This document shows, in pieces, positions 23,701 to 32,166 of a DNA stretch of 64,000 nt. This stretch comes from Mytilus galloprovincialis. Taxonomy: Eukaryota; Mollusca; Bivalvia; Mytilida; Mytilidae. The notes beneath the pieces are model-generated. The model was not told the DNA's origin, searched no databases, and saw nothing but the letters and a program-made list of their open reading frames with translations. The first letter of the stretch is position 1; every line of letters begins with the position of its first letter. The stretch is from contig NC_134843.1 of the NCBI RefSeq assembly GCF_965363235.1, forward strand, positions 44,463,035-44,527,034. The letters are read 5' to 3'. Position numbers and translations under genes: made by a program.

Positions 23701-26233
23701 ACTTCCAGATTTTACTGGCCTTCAAAATTGAGAAGAAATTACCTCTTGGAATTGTAGTAATATGTTCACACTATAAAAACATCTACATGTAATATCAACA
23801 TTTATTAATGATGAAGAAAATTACTGTCACATTTTATTGGATTTTGACACAAAATTTGTGAACTAAAAGTAATTTTGAGTTTCTGTATAAAAATATTTTC
23901 CTTCTTTCACTTTCTTTTCAATATATCTTTTGGTTTTCAATTCTAGTCTTTATATTTCATCATCAAAGATGTATTTTGTCACCTGCCTGGAATTATTTTT
24001 TTTAATGTATTTGATCGGCAAATCCGGAATTACACTTATCCGCCACTGGAATCTTATCCGGTATTGTAATTGTCTTTACTTCCGGTTTATGGCATGCATT
24101 GATTTTCAATGTTGTTTATGTCAGTCAAATACGATTTTACTCGGATTTACACATTACTTGTTGGCGATTTTCGGTATAAACTAGCGGTTGAACAAAATAA
24201 TCATCGCTGTCATAAGTTATAAAGATAAAAATTAATTTTGAGATCGTTTGGAAATTTTGGTTTAAAAAGGTTGGCAAAGTTAATTTTTATTTTCTTTCAA
24301 ATCGAAGGTCCGTCGGGCGTAGCTAGTAACAAAAACGAAAGTCCGATTGCAATAGTGGAAGGTCACGGACCTCGGACCACCGCTAATTTGAACCCCTGCA
24401 AATTAAAACAAAATGATGTAACAAGAGGGTAAATTGTTATGAAAGTTGTGCACAATTGCTTGAATGCATTTCAGTGAAGAGTAAATTAATGTCCCATTTT
24501 ATTGGATTTTGACAATGTTTGTGAACTAAACATAATCTAGAGGTTCTGTATAAAATATTATTTCCTGTTTCTTCTTTCTTTTTCATATATCTTTTGGTTT
24601 TCAATTCTAGTGTTTATATTTCATAGCAAAATTTTGTGATCTGCTTGGATTTTTATTCATTTATTGTATTTAATCGGCAAACCCGGAATTATCCTTATCA
24701 GTTCCCAGAATCTGATCCGGTTTTATTTACATTTCCGGTTGTGCCAATGATGGCATCCATTGTTGTTTTTGACAGTCAGATATGTTTTTACCTGGATTTA
24801 CACGGTACTGGTTGGCGATGTTCGGCATAAAGCTAGCGGTTGAACAAAATAAACATCGCTGTGATGAATAATAAAGGTGAAAATGAATTTGAGATCGTTT
24901 GGCAATTTTGCTAGAACGTTAGAAAAATCCATGAAAAAAAAACACCGGACATTCGGACGGGAATTCAACAAAATTTTACCAGACTGATCTATTATTCACC
25001 GGATTTGTCCGACGGTCCGACGTATTTCGTGTAGTCTGTGTTATTACATATTATGATTATGGTGGAGGAAGCTGCAGTACACAGAGAGAAGCATATGGCA
25101 ACTTGGCGTAAAACAGACAAACCAAAGAGATATCTGAAGTTTGATCTCTTGTTCAATGTTATGATCTACTTTGAAAAACAGAGCACAAACGTACCACTTT
25201 TTAGTTTATTGAACTCTGGTACAGGTACCATAGATTTGTGTGTAAGGATGAAAATCAACCGACTAATCACTAATGTACTGAAATTTCCAGCACCCTGAGT
25301 CAGGATTGACCAAGGACTTTCAATAAAATACATCAACAGCCATTGGTCTTAACCACTAGACCACCAACTCAAATTGACAGTGTTGGTAGTCATTCTGGTC
25401 AGATCATATGTATTCTTACGTCATATGAATTCTTACTATGCATGCTTTTTCAATGAAAAAAAGTAAAATCACAAAAATACTGAACCCAAAGGAAAATCCA
25501 ATCGGAAAGTCCACAATCACATGATCACATGGTAAAATCAAATTACAAAACACATCAAAAACGAATGGACAAGAACTGTCATATTCCTGACTTGGTACAG
25601 GCATTTTCAAATGTAGAAAATGTTGGATTGAACCTGGTTTTACCTCTCACTTGTACGACAGTTGCATCAAATTTTATAATATTAACAATGATGCGTGAAC
25701 AAAACAAAAAGACACAATAGGTAAAAATGTCAAAAATAATGGTAAAAAATCTAATTCGGTAGGTCACATTCGGGAAAGGGACCGTGATTGCAGTTACGAC
25801 ATAAGAAACATATCCGATATCATCCAGATAGTATTGTTACGTCAATCTCATAATGTATAATTTTCTCAATTGTATGAAAAACCCATTTGACAAGGACAAT
25901 TACATTTTTTTTTTTGTATATCAAAAGATAACGTTTATTTTCCGAAACTTGTATGTCTACAAAAATAAAGAGATTTGGTGGGATTGATTATGAGCTTAAT
26001 ATCCTCAAATTTTTACCTGATCTTGTATCAAATGTTACAACAAAGACACAGACAACAAAATCGAAATCGCAGGCCAAGGAAGACGATGATGAACTGGTGT
26101 TGATTGTGCCATTCCCAGTCACAACACCTTTCAGCTCAGGTGGCACATGCCAAACTCTTTTTCTTGGATTAGGGTAATTATAATCATCTCCATCTGTGTC
26201 CGCTAAAAGCGGTGATTTTTCTTCTTGTGCCAT
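8579..26233 (-). CDS. DENND11: DENND11 (LCHN), DENN domain-containing protein, nine exons, 433 aa
   Basis: The coding sequence joins nine minus-strand exons: 26233-26017, 19770-19671, 19218-19060, 13341-13188, 12778-12640, 12324-12202, 11420-11270, 10772-10713 and 8777-8579. The lengths total 1302 nt, all GT-AG phases agree, and the product is 433 aa; human DENND11 is about 455. Recognised from memory by segments such as [87 protein letters not shown] and [12 protein letters not shown], which follow the vertebrate order. DENN proteins usually act as guanine-nucleotide exchange factors for Rab GTPases in membrane traffic; the role of this member is poorly known. The N-terminal ~55 residues are acidic, Ser-rich and divergent. 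The start is the first Met after an in-frame upstream stop. About 93% of the span is intron, much of it transposon. Confidence 0.93.
8990..9635. repeat. ~150-bp tandem repeat in DENND11 intron 8 (continues at 10341-10560)
   Basis: Units share 'ccaccaaaattcaaacttga', 'ataagcattgtgtataagt' and 'tcataacatttggttgagg'. The array is split by the insertion at 9636-10340 and resumes after it with the same module order. Small frames on the minus strand (9141-9338, 9560-9742) are repeat reading. Confidence 0.8.
9636..10340. mobile_element. Non-autonomous DNA transposon interrupting the intron 8 repeat
   Basis: Imperfect terminal inverted repeats built on ACTTGTTTCTAG followed by an AAGCCG-type word: GGCGCACTTGTTTCTAG at the left, reverse complement of GGTGGGACTTGTTTCTAG at the right. 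AGAG lies at both junctions (9632-9635, 10341-10344). The ends are GC-rich (ccggtcatgtgaccggcg hairpin near 9668), unlike the AT-rich middle. The frames at 9663-9854 and 10161-10493 are inside it and unrecognised. Confidence 0.65.
10713..10772 (-). CDS. DENND11: DENND11 exon 8 (60 nt)
   Basis: A micro-exon flanked by tttgtag|GTCAGC and TACAAC|gtaggt. Encodes [19 protein letters not shown], with its acidic stretch in the same position as in vertebrate DENND11. Confidence 0.9.
11270..11420 (-). CDS. DENND11: DENND11 exon 7
   Basis: Flanked by ttgcag|GTACAAC and CCAAAG|gtatgt. Encodes [20 protein letters not shown] and [14 protein letters not shown]. Confidence 0.94.
12202..12324 (-). CDS. DENND11: DENND11 exon 6
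   Basis: Starts after tttcag|TTTAC and encodes [25 protein letters not shown] and SEVSYIA. The donor used here, ATTGCAT|gtaatg, is a weak match to consensus. It is the choice that keeps phase with exon 7 and recreates the conserved SYIACTTEKIFE junction. Confidence 0.87.
12640..12778 (-). CDS. DENND11: DENND11 exon 5
   Basis: Flanked by ttctag|ATAACC and TAGAG|gtaaga. Encodes [20 protein letters not shown] and [19 protein letters not shown], the core of the DENN region. Confidence 0.95.
13188..13341 (-). CDS. DENND11: DENND11 exon 4
   Basis: Flanked by aaatag|GCACC and GATGAAG|gtcagt. Encodes [20 protein letters not shown] and then a Ser/Thr/Pro-rich linker ([19 protein letters not shown]) that is probably disordered. 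It ends in phase 0. Confidence 0.9.
14388..16294. mobile_element. GTCGTATA-family repeat, copy A (DENND11 intron 3)
   Basis: Starts near cagatgctccgcagggcgc, passes through TATACGACCGCAGAG, and ends with a GAC-triplet run (16187-16240) and TGCGGTCGTATAAA. The end can pair as TATACGAC...GTCGTATA. The interior holds a ~37-bp satellite (14941-15180) and direct repeats with 'ccctttggaccttaatg' and 'ggcccctaattcctaaact'. No protein was found, so it appears non-autonomous. Recognised as a common mussel repeat from memory. Confidence 0.7.
14941..15180. repeat. ~37-bp satellite inside copy A
   Basis: About seven units with the core TGCTATTGCACAATACTGTG and CAATTGAAAATTTC. Unit spacing is about 36-38 bp. 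Each unit has a short TTGCACAATA/TGTGCAATTG inverted pair. The frame at 15088-15315 reads through it and is not a gene. Confidence 0.8.
16551..18810. mobile_element. GTCGTATA-family repeat, copy B (interrupted)
   Basis: Same orientation as copy A and only about 250 bp after it. Starts cagatgctccgcagggcg and ends TGCAGTCGTATAAAA. AAATAAC flanks it on both sides (16543-16549 and near 18808-18815), a possible target duplication. It is interrupted by the insertion at 17182-18033. The interior shows the same repeated 'cctaattcctaaactgt' and 'caaccttccttttgtggtca' modules as copy A. Confidence 0.7.
17182..18033. mobile_element. Tandem-repeat-bearing insertion inside repeat copy B
   Basis: Starts near a hairpin (GGGTTCCACGGAACCC, 17188-17203) and ends in a GAC-rich stretch followed by another hairpin (TTCGACTAAAGTCGAA, 18011-18026). 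CAAAAAT is repeated at 17175-17181 and 18034-18040. The body holds about four ~180-bp units that share 'aactaagtccatttataag' and 'caagcttctgtccaagtt'. The host repeat resumes directly after it. Confidence 0.65.
19060..19218 (-). CDS. DENND11: DENND11 exon 3
   Basis: Flanked by attgcag|AT and GTTCG|gtaaga. Encodes [32 protein letters not shown] and [12 protein letters not shown], the best conserved part of the N-terminal half. Confidence 0.95.
19671..19770 (-). CDS. DENND11: DENND11 exon 2
   Basis: Flanked by ttttaag|GG and TTTTGT|gtaagt. Encodes [20 protein letters not shown] and [10 protein letters not shown], a conserved stretch of the family. Too short and split for simple ORF detection; found by homology and phase. 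Confidence 0.92.
20230..21704. mobile_element. hAT-like non-autonomous DNA transposon in DENND11 intron 1
   Basis: 16-bp perfect terminal inverted repeats, CAGTGTTCTCCCCAGG at 20230-20245 and its reverse complement at 21689-21704, flanked by CCTAT at 20225-20229 and 21705-21709. The CAGTG terminus resembles hAT elements, although only 5 bp of duplication is readable against the usual 8. No transposase frame is present in the 1475 bp. A sequence around 'cgactgtgcaagggctgtatagccagtcaaggtcg' type words occurs twice near 20900-21005. Confidence 0.75.
21850..22560. repeat. ~150-bp tandem repeat in DENND11 intron 1
   Basis: Three to four units with 'ccgtaactcctgaacggtaa', 'tgacctccattttgttgtca' and 'ttggttgactggttcatgag'. 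ACCGGATT near 21872 and AATCCGGT near 22542 may be terminal inverted repeats of an enclosing element. Frames on the minus strand are repeat reading. Confidence 0.7.
23048..25038. mobile_element. hAT-like non-autonomous transposon (outer, carries a nested insertion)
   Basis: Ends in inverted repeats CAGACTACACGAA at 23048-23060 and its reverse complement at 25026-25038, flanked by 7-bp direct repeats TGTTATT at 23041-23047 and 25039-25045. Without the nested element the body is about 834 bp. A 15-bp stem (23100-23114 with 23126-23140, CATTCGGTCTGGTAA) lies near the left end. No transposase is seen. It lies in DENND11 intron 1. Confidence 0.7.
23248..24398. mobile_element. hAT-like non-autonomous transposon nested in the outer copy
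   Basis: Inverted repeats CAGGGGTTCAAATTA at 23248-23262 and its reverse complement at 24384-24398, with 6-bp direct repeats CAAATT at 23242-23247 and 24399-24404. The interior near 23815-24280 is a diverged copy of 24485-24940, which belongs to the outer element. The two families therefore share internal sequence but not ends. Confidence 0.7.
25400..25760. repeat. Interspersed mussel-type repeat in DENND11 intron 1
   Basis: Words such as 'attcctgacttggtacagg' resemble 'attcccgacttgggacagg' at about 31223. Related to the repeat at 30965-31330. No coding signal survives. Confidence 0.5.
26017..26233 (-). CDS. DENND11: DENND11 exon 1 (start codon)
   Basis: Encodes the N-terminus [17 protein letters not shown] through the [10 protein letters not shown] strand that opens the DENN fold. 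It ends in TCAG|gtaaaa with one base carried over. An in-frame stop lies 24 nt upstream of the ATG, supporting this start if no further 5' coding exon exists. Confidence 0.9.
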
Positions 26234-26285
26234 TTTATCACAAATATTTACATTTTACTTTTGACATTTTCATAAATAATACGAC

Positions 26286-26294
26286 CACTTCCGG
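26286..26294 (-). promoter_or_regulatory. ETS-type motif upstream of DENND11
   Basis: CCGGAAGTG on the minus strand, 53-61 bp upstream of the DENND11 start codon. This is the core motif of ETS/GABP factors, often found near start sites of broadly expressed genes. A second, weaker TCCGGAAT lies about 50 bp further upstream. No TATA box is evident. The role is inferred from motif and position only. Confidence 0.35.
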
Positions 26295-27155
26295 TTAGTG
26301 TGTAATAAATTATCAAATTCGGAATCGTCTGTCAATTCCGGACACTTCACTAAAAAAGAAAAAAAAGTAGTATTTCGACTTTAACTGATCCTATATGCAA
26401 TTAAAGTTGAGTTTTTTTTCTGTTCATGCTTTGGCATACAAGAGGAAATAAGACACAGCCTCCGTCTTAATCCTGATTTACAAGATGATTGAGGGTCTGG
26501 TGCAGCCGGGCTCTACCCGAGCCAACCGTTGCGATTTTGTCATACCAGCACGACATAAACTGATCAGATAAACGAACTATCAAAGCCAAAGCATATTCAA
26601 ACTGTGGAACTGACAATATTATTGAACGTCAAGTAATCAATAACATCAGAGGACTTAAAGTACCAAATAGCAACAAACCACAGTACAAACATTCATATTT
26701 GAAGAAATGAACTGAAAAATTGTATACAGGAGCTATACAAATTTTGATATTGATAAATTTAATAATTATATTACTAAAATTAAATTTGAAATTGTAGATG
26801 GAATAACAACTGCAGAACAGGTAAATGAGATCTACCAGACATATGAAAATAACTTTATTAACACACTAGACAAACATGCACCTTTGAAATCAAGGTATCC
26901 CAGAAAAAGTCCTCTTCCATATATGAATGGAGAATTAAGAAAAGCCATATACCGAAAACACATCTCAGTACACCAAAAAAAGAAATAATCACACTTGGGA
27001 AAAATTCAGACAGCAAAGAAATTTGGTAAATAAGTTAAAAAAGAAATCATGAAAATATATTTTTTAGAACGCTGTTCTGGAGGATCAAAAAGTGCTGATT
27101 TTTGGAATACTGTCAAACCTTTCTTTTCAAAAAAATGCAAATTCCAAGGGCAAAA

Positions 27156-27453
27156 GTGTGGTGGCCGGATGCGGATCGAGAAAGCAAGAAAGCAAAAACG
27201 CGAAATCGAGAAATCGGGAAAGCGAAAACACGAAATCGAGAAATCTATTTCATTTCCCGTTTTCGCTTTCGCGTTTTCGCATTTTTGCTTTCTTGATTTC
27301 TCAATTTCGCGTTTTCGCTTTCTCGCTTCCCGATTTCCCGATTTCCCGATTTCCTGATTTCTCAATTTTTCGATTTCGCTTTCTCGATTTCCCGATTTCC
27401 CGATTTGCAAAGTGAAAGGAGAAAACGCGAAATGGCCGCATCCGGCCACCATA
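27156..27453. mobile_element. Foldback element inserted in the LINE
   Basis: 16-bp perfect terminal inverted repeats (TGGTGGCCGGATGCGG at 27159-27174 and its reverse complement at 27436-27451) bracket a purine-rich left half (GAAATCGAGAAA-like words) and a pyrimidine-rich right half (TTTCCCGATTTC-like words) that can fold back. CAAAA at 27151-27155 and 27454-27458 may be the target duplication, though A-rich context makes this weak. The overlapping frames on both strands come from the low-complexity interior. Confidence 0.65.
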
Positions 27454-27649
27454 CAAAAACTATTTTATTTGAAGAAAACAAAATTATAAATAATTCAAAA
27501 GATGTATCAGATATTTTTAATAATTTTGTTTGCTACTGTTGCTGAGAAGATAGGAAATGATGTTATATATGATCCATTAAACAATCATAGCATAAATGCC
27601 ATACATGAACAAAATCACTTGAACAGATTCAAATTTTAAATTTCAAAAG

Positions 27650-28306
27650 GTGACATCAGTAAAAGTGGAAAAAATCATCAATAAAGTTAATGTCAAAAAA
27701 GCAACTGGAGCAGATGGGATACCAGCAAAAATAGTTAAAGCAAGTAAATCTGTCGTTGCACCTCAGCTGACCAGTCTTATAAATTTGACTGTGGACACGG
27801 GCATATTTCCAGACAAACTTAAAGAAGCCCAAGTTACACCCTTACATAAAAAGAGCGACCCACTACTGAAATCAAATTACAGACCAGTCAGTGTGTTACC
27901 TATTTTTTCAAAATTTTACGAAAATATATTTGAAATACAGTTATACGATTTCTTTGATTCCATTTTTAATCCTTATCTATGTGCTTTCCGTAGAGGACAT
28001 GGATGTCAGACTATGTTGCTCAGATTACTGGAAGACTGGCGTAAAGCTTTAGACAAAAACTTATATGTAGCTGCAGTCCTTATGGATTTATCAAAAGCTT
28101 TTGACTGCTTACCTCATAAAATTTTACTAGATAAAATACTAGCATATGGTGTTTCTCCACATTCAGTATCTTTATCAAAATCATATCTTTCTGATAGAAA
28201 ACAGCAAATTAAAGTAAACGGTGTTAAGAGTAGCTGGGCTGACATCCAAAAAGGGGTACCCCAAGGTTCTATATTGGGGCCCCTTTTATTTAATATCTTG
28301 AAATGA
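27650..28306 (+). pseudogene. Reverse transcriptase fragment of the LINE
   Basis: A 218-codon open stretch with RT motifs A (FDCLPH after MDLSKA) and B (GVPQGSILGPLLFN). The catalytic YADD box follows about 45 nt beyond the stop in another frame, so one small indel near 28300 separates them. A fragment of a decayed element, not a host gene. Confidence 0.85.
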
Positions 28307-28528
28307 TATTTTTTATTTTGTTAAACATAGTACATTATTTAATTATGCGGACGACAATACTCTGTCTTTTAGTAGTCCGGATTAAAAAAAAAAAAAAAAA
28401 ATTCTAAAAAACTTGAAAAAATACAAGAGAGAGCATTAAGATTTGTATATGACGACTACTTATCATCCTCTGAAACTCTTCTTGAGAACGCAAAGGTTCC
28501 AACCCTACAAGTAAGACGCATCAGGACA

Positions 28529-28810
28529 ATGGCACTTGAGACTTATAAAATTTTAAATAATTTGGCTCCTGTATGTTTACAAAATTTACTCCAAATTAAA
28601 CACACTAAATATTCTTTTAGATACAGTAATATTTTGAAAATACCAAAGGTAAGAACTACCTCATATGGAAAAAAATCTTTTAGTTTTGCTGCTGCTTCTT
28701 TATGGAATAGCTTACTTGACCATTTCAGGGCTGTTAACAGCTTCTCACATTTTAAGAGTTTTGTTCAGTCCTGGAGTGGAACAATATGTTTTTGCTCTGC
28801 CTGTAGATAA
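28529..28810 (+). pseudogene. LINE ORF2 C-terminal fragment
   Basis: Encodes MALETYKILNNLAPVCLQNL and KSFSFAAASLWNSL, a sequence type found after the RT domain in jockey-like LINEs. The frame is open upstream to about 28410 (KIQERALRFVYDD). It is joined to the RT part by an internal deletion. Confidence 0.75.
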
Positions 28811-28981
28811 TTTGTGTTACAATATTTATGCTTTTTATGCTGCATTTTAATACAGCTTGCATTGCAAATGAAATTTTGTTTTTTTCACATTTTAAGATTT
28901 GAAAGATTTGAAATTTCTACTTTATTAATCATAATTTTTTTTTTTTAAATTAGTGCTTCATATTATCAGATTATTACATGG

Positions 28982-29094
28982 CATTTTTCATATCGAATGT
29001 ATTATCAGCCCTAGGTTCAATATCAGCCCAAGAGCCGCATGGCTCGAGGGCTGATATTGACCGAGGGCTGATAATACATGCGATATGAAAAATG
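28982..29094. repeat. Long palindrome around 'gggctgata' words
   Basis: Arms of about 50 bp: CATTTTTCATATCG-ATGTATTATCAGCCCT on the left pair with AGGGCTGATAATACAT-CGATATGAAAAATG on the right, with internal TCAATATCAGCCC/GGGCTGATATTGA pairing. 29560-29650 carries related words (catatcagcccgc). Probably a MITE or a terminus of a larger element. Confidence 0.75.
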
Positions 29095-30220
29095 ACCTGT
29101 TATGATCTTTTTATCATATGCTTCAACAGTAGAGAAAAATAACAGATTCATATATTGATCCTTTTACGTGGTTCCCGAAGTTTAAAGAGTAAAACAGTTC
29201 ACGGCCGTCGTGCCAAAAATTTGATACATTCAATATGAAAATCTTTCTATCATATGCCTCAACAGAGAGAGAAAAAAAAAACATTTTAATATGGACGAAT
29301 CGACAAAAAAAATAATTCAACAATATACATAATGATCATTGTTTGGAAAAGTCAACTTTTTAAAGAAACTTTCTAAATTATGTTTCAGAAAAACTTAAAA
29401 AATGCATTTATTAAATAATTGTTGGTTTTGTTTTTGTTTTTGTTTTTTTATATTATTTGAAACAATATACTTTCCAGTATTCAAATAATTGTTTTGTACA
29501 CTACTTTGTAATGTTTTTCACTGAAAAAGTAGCATTGAGGTGTATTTTCCGGAATTAGCCGAGTATTACCGGAATGCCATGTGATAACGTTACGGAAAGG
29601 CATGTGATAACAATCGAAGCATGTGATAAACTTTTCATATCAGCCCGCTAAGCACCAATTCGAAAAATATGGAATTTACGTCAATTTAATGCTATTATCA
29701 TACGGTAAAATTTATATGTTATTTAGTCTAAGTATATGATAAATATGTTTTGGTACTTTGCAAGATACATGGATATGCTATTTGCTTAGAAAAGTTTTGG
29801 TGCTGCTTTTTATTATTTATTTATTTATTTATTATTTATTGCATGCTGCATGCTTTGTTTTATTTGTTATTGCATATGTTTTATATTCGGTGAAAAGCTC
29901 ATTAGAGCTTATATTTGTATTGTTTGTCAATATGCCGAATCCAAATAAAGTTTTACTTACTTACTTACTTTGTGGAAACAACTATTCACTGGAACCAACT
30001 ACCAGATAAAGTTGTGCATGCAGGTTCTTGAGAGGCATTTAAGACCGCTCTGCAAGAACACCACACATAACAACGGCGCTCTTCTCCACCGTGTATTTGA
30101 GCCTAAATAGGATTCTACACGTACCACTACAGATACAGATGCAATGGTTGTCACTGTATTTGAACAAAAGACAAAAGAGCTGTGGGTACTTGAAGAATGT
30201 GTCATAGCAATGAACTGTCG
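29095..30220. other. No gene recognised; repeat-like sequence
   Basis: Contains 'catgtgataac' words three times near 29578-29635, a TTTA run (29815-29840) and a TTAC run near 29955. A LINE-tail-like stretch may lie at 29760-29990. The short frames lack recognisable content. Confidence 0.4.
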
Positions 30221-30227
30221 ATTAGAG

Positions 30228-30263
30228 CTGAGACTACTATAACACATGTTATAGTAGTCTCAG
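30228..30263. mobile_element. 36-bp palindrome flanked by 7-bp direct repeats
   Basis: CTGAGACTACTATAACA (30228-30244), two bases CA, then the exact reverse complement (30247-30263). ATTAGAG flanks it on both sides (30221-30227 and 30264-30270). It looks like the fused ends of a terminal-inverted-repeat element, or an extremely small MITE. Confidence 0.7.
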
Positions 30264-30689
30264 ATTAGAGGTTTGTACTTCATTGGTATCTCAGCTCAGT
30301 ATTCAAGCTGAGGGGTATATAAATTGCTCTCATTAATCCATGGTATACCACAGGAGTATAGTTTATCATGTTTCCATATTTGTTCTAAATCATATTTAAC
30401 TGAATTGCATCATCATGTGTTGTTTGTGTGGGTATTGTATGAACTTTGTGATTTGTGTTGATTCATATGCTTTCTTTTGGTCCTGTGTATGGAGATTGTA
30501 GGAATATCAGCTATTAAAATGCCTCAATAAGGTATTTTAGCCTTTTTTAATGATACAACATAGATGTAACTGGCGTTCGCCCTGGTTACATAAATCATGA
30601 AGTTTTTTTCTTCTTTTCTATTCAGGAAGCAAAGTCGTATATGTCTGAAGGTAGAAAACTAGTAGCACATGTTTAATAGCAAAAAAAGA

Positions 30690-31330
30690 ATGTGTCCATA
30701 GTACACGGATGCCCCACTAGCACTATCATTTTCTATGTTCATTGGATGGTGAAATCGGGGTCAAAAATCTATTTTGGCATTTACAGTAGAAAGATCACAT
30801 CATAGGAAACATGTGTACTAAGTGACAAGTTGACTGGACATCAAATTCATCAAAAACTTCCTTTACCAAAAATTTAACCTGAAGCGGGACAGACGGACGC
30901 CGAATAGACGCACAGACCAGAAAACATAATGCTGTTCTACTGTCGTAGGTGAGGCATATAAACAGTAGATATGCTGTTATTGTCAATGAGACAACTACTA
31001 GTATCCACCAAAGTTCAAATGGGGTGGATGAAAGCAATTATAGACAACGGAACGACCTTCAACAATGAGAAAACTCCATACCGTGTAGTCGGATATGTAA
31101 TAAATACCTACATGAAAAACACGAAACAATTAAATTGAAATATAACAGCCTAATTCATAACAAAACAATTTCCGAAAAACAAATATGACAGACATGAACC
31201 AACGACAACCCTTAAATTACAGATTCCCGACTTGGGACAGGAACTTATAGATCGTGGCGGGGTTAAATATGTTTGAAGGCGTCAGCCCTCCCCTAACCTG
31301 GGATAGTGATGTAGGAACAACAGAAAAAAA
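30690..31330. repeat. Interspersed repeats: copy 2 of the 5580 family and an 'atgagacaac' family member
   Basis: 30690-30965 matches 5580-5840. 30965-31330 holds 'gtcaatgagacaactacta', 'ccaccaaagttcaaatgg' and 'cccgacttgggacaggaac', words I recall from abundant mussel repeats. After it (31330-31560) two related stretches share 'acttggtttatacttcttta'. Confidence 0.65.
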
Positions 31331-31571
31331 CTTGGTTTATACTTCTTTATCCATAAATTAACTAAAGGTATATAATCAAACACACTCAAAAGATGTAATG
31401 GCATAACAGAAGAACAAACTTGGTTTATACTTCTTTAACCATAAATTAAAAAAAAATGTTTTTATCAACTAAAAGGTTGATGTTCAAGCACACTCAAATA
31501 CTAAAGGTCGCAAGCCCACAAACGAATGTTAATTTAAAATTACTAGGCAAATTTTACTTTTTTCCAATACT

Positions 31572-31657
31572 CAATCTAATTCACATATAGATCTCTGATT
31601 TCGTTATTATACACGAGTAGTATAACGAAATCAGTGATCTATATTTGGATTAGATTG
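31572..31657. mobile_element. Small MITE with CAATCTAAT ends
   Basis: 86 bp, nearly all inverted repeat: CAATCTAATTCACATATAGA at the left against the reverse complement of the right end, both continuing into CTGATTTCGTTAT. Flanks TTCCAATACT (31562-31571) and TTCCAATATT (31658-31667) match at 9 of 10 positions, as expected for a Mutator-like target duplication. Shares its terminus with the element at 44020-44141. Confidence 0.75.
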
Positions 31658-32005
31658 TTCCAATATTTAACCAGTGCTTTTTATGTTTGAAGTATATATC
31701 TCCGTGTGTACGATTTTTATTAAAATCTCCGTCAAGTAGTCTAGTTTTGACTAGAACTGCTTGTCATGTATTTGTTTTCTTAAGAGCAAATATTTTAAAG
31801 ACTATAATAGTTTATGTGACTTTTTGTCTGTTCATCATACTATTTCGACTATTAAGAAACATGTATACAAACATCTGATGAAAGATTATTTAGCATAAAT
31901 TAGCATAAATTTGTGAAAAAAAATACATATAAATATGCCCAGCACTGGATTGACTTATTTATATATACAGCCTAAATTTTATAAAAAGTATCGAATAAAT
32001 GTTCA

Positions 32006-32166
32006 TTATCGTGGAGCCTTTATCTGACCAAGCACATCATTGTACATCTTGTATACGTCACTAAAAGTTGTTTCGTTGACAGTAAATCCGAGCTCATGTA
32101 TGCGCTTCAAAGCCCATTGTAAATCTTTATTGTACTGCACTGCCGCTGCTAGGACACCCATAAAAG
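32006..32166 (-). CDS. Tandem phosphatase exon 3 (stop codon)
   Basis: Starts after atttcag|CTTTTATGG and encodes AFMGVLAAAVQYNKDLQWAL, FTVNETTFSDVYKMYND and LGQIKAPR, then TAA. It supplies the helices that follow the catalytic loop in phosphatase folds. Confidence 0.85.

Larger units (their letters stand above)
26480..28900 (+). mobile_element. Degenerate non-LTR retrotransposon (jockey/CR1-like), broken
   Basis: Remnants of one LINE in order: a pre-RT region near 26700-27150 (FNNYITKIKFEIVDG, NNFINTLDKHAPLKSR, SADFWNTVKPFFSKK); a reverse transcriptase frame at 27650-28306 (KATGADGIPAKIV, MDLSKAFDCLPHKILL, GVPQGSILGPLLFN); a YADDNT box near 28343-28360 in a shifted frame; then, after a deletion marked by poly(A) near 28385, the C-terminal region 28410-28810 (KIQERALRFVYDDY, SAASLWNSL-like). 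A frameshift near 28300, an in-frame stop after the YADD box, the internal deletion and a foldback insertion at 27156-27453 make it inactive. The endonuclease domain is not recognisable. Boundaries are approximate. Confidence 0.85.

Noticed and set aside
23930..24432. Frames at 23930-24184 and 24238-24432 considered as transposase remnants
   Set aside because: They are short, have no DDE/hATC-type motifs and are not preserved in the related copy at 24485-24940.
27006..27452. 148-codon minus-strand and overlapping plus-strand frames rich in R, K, E, F and S
   Set aside because: They read the low-complexity foldback insertion and parts of the LINE; both strands are open at once.
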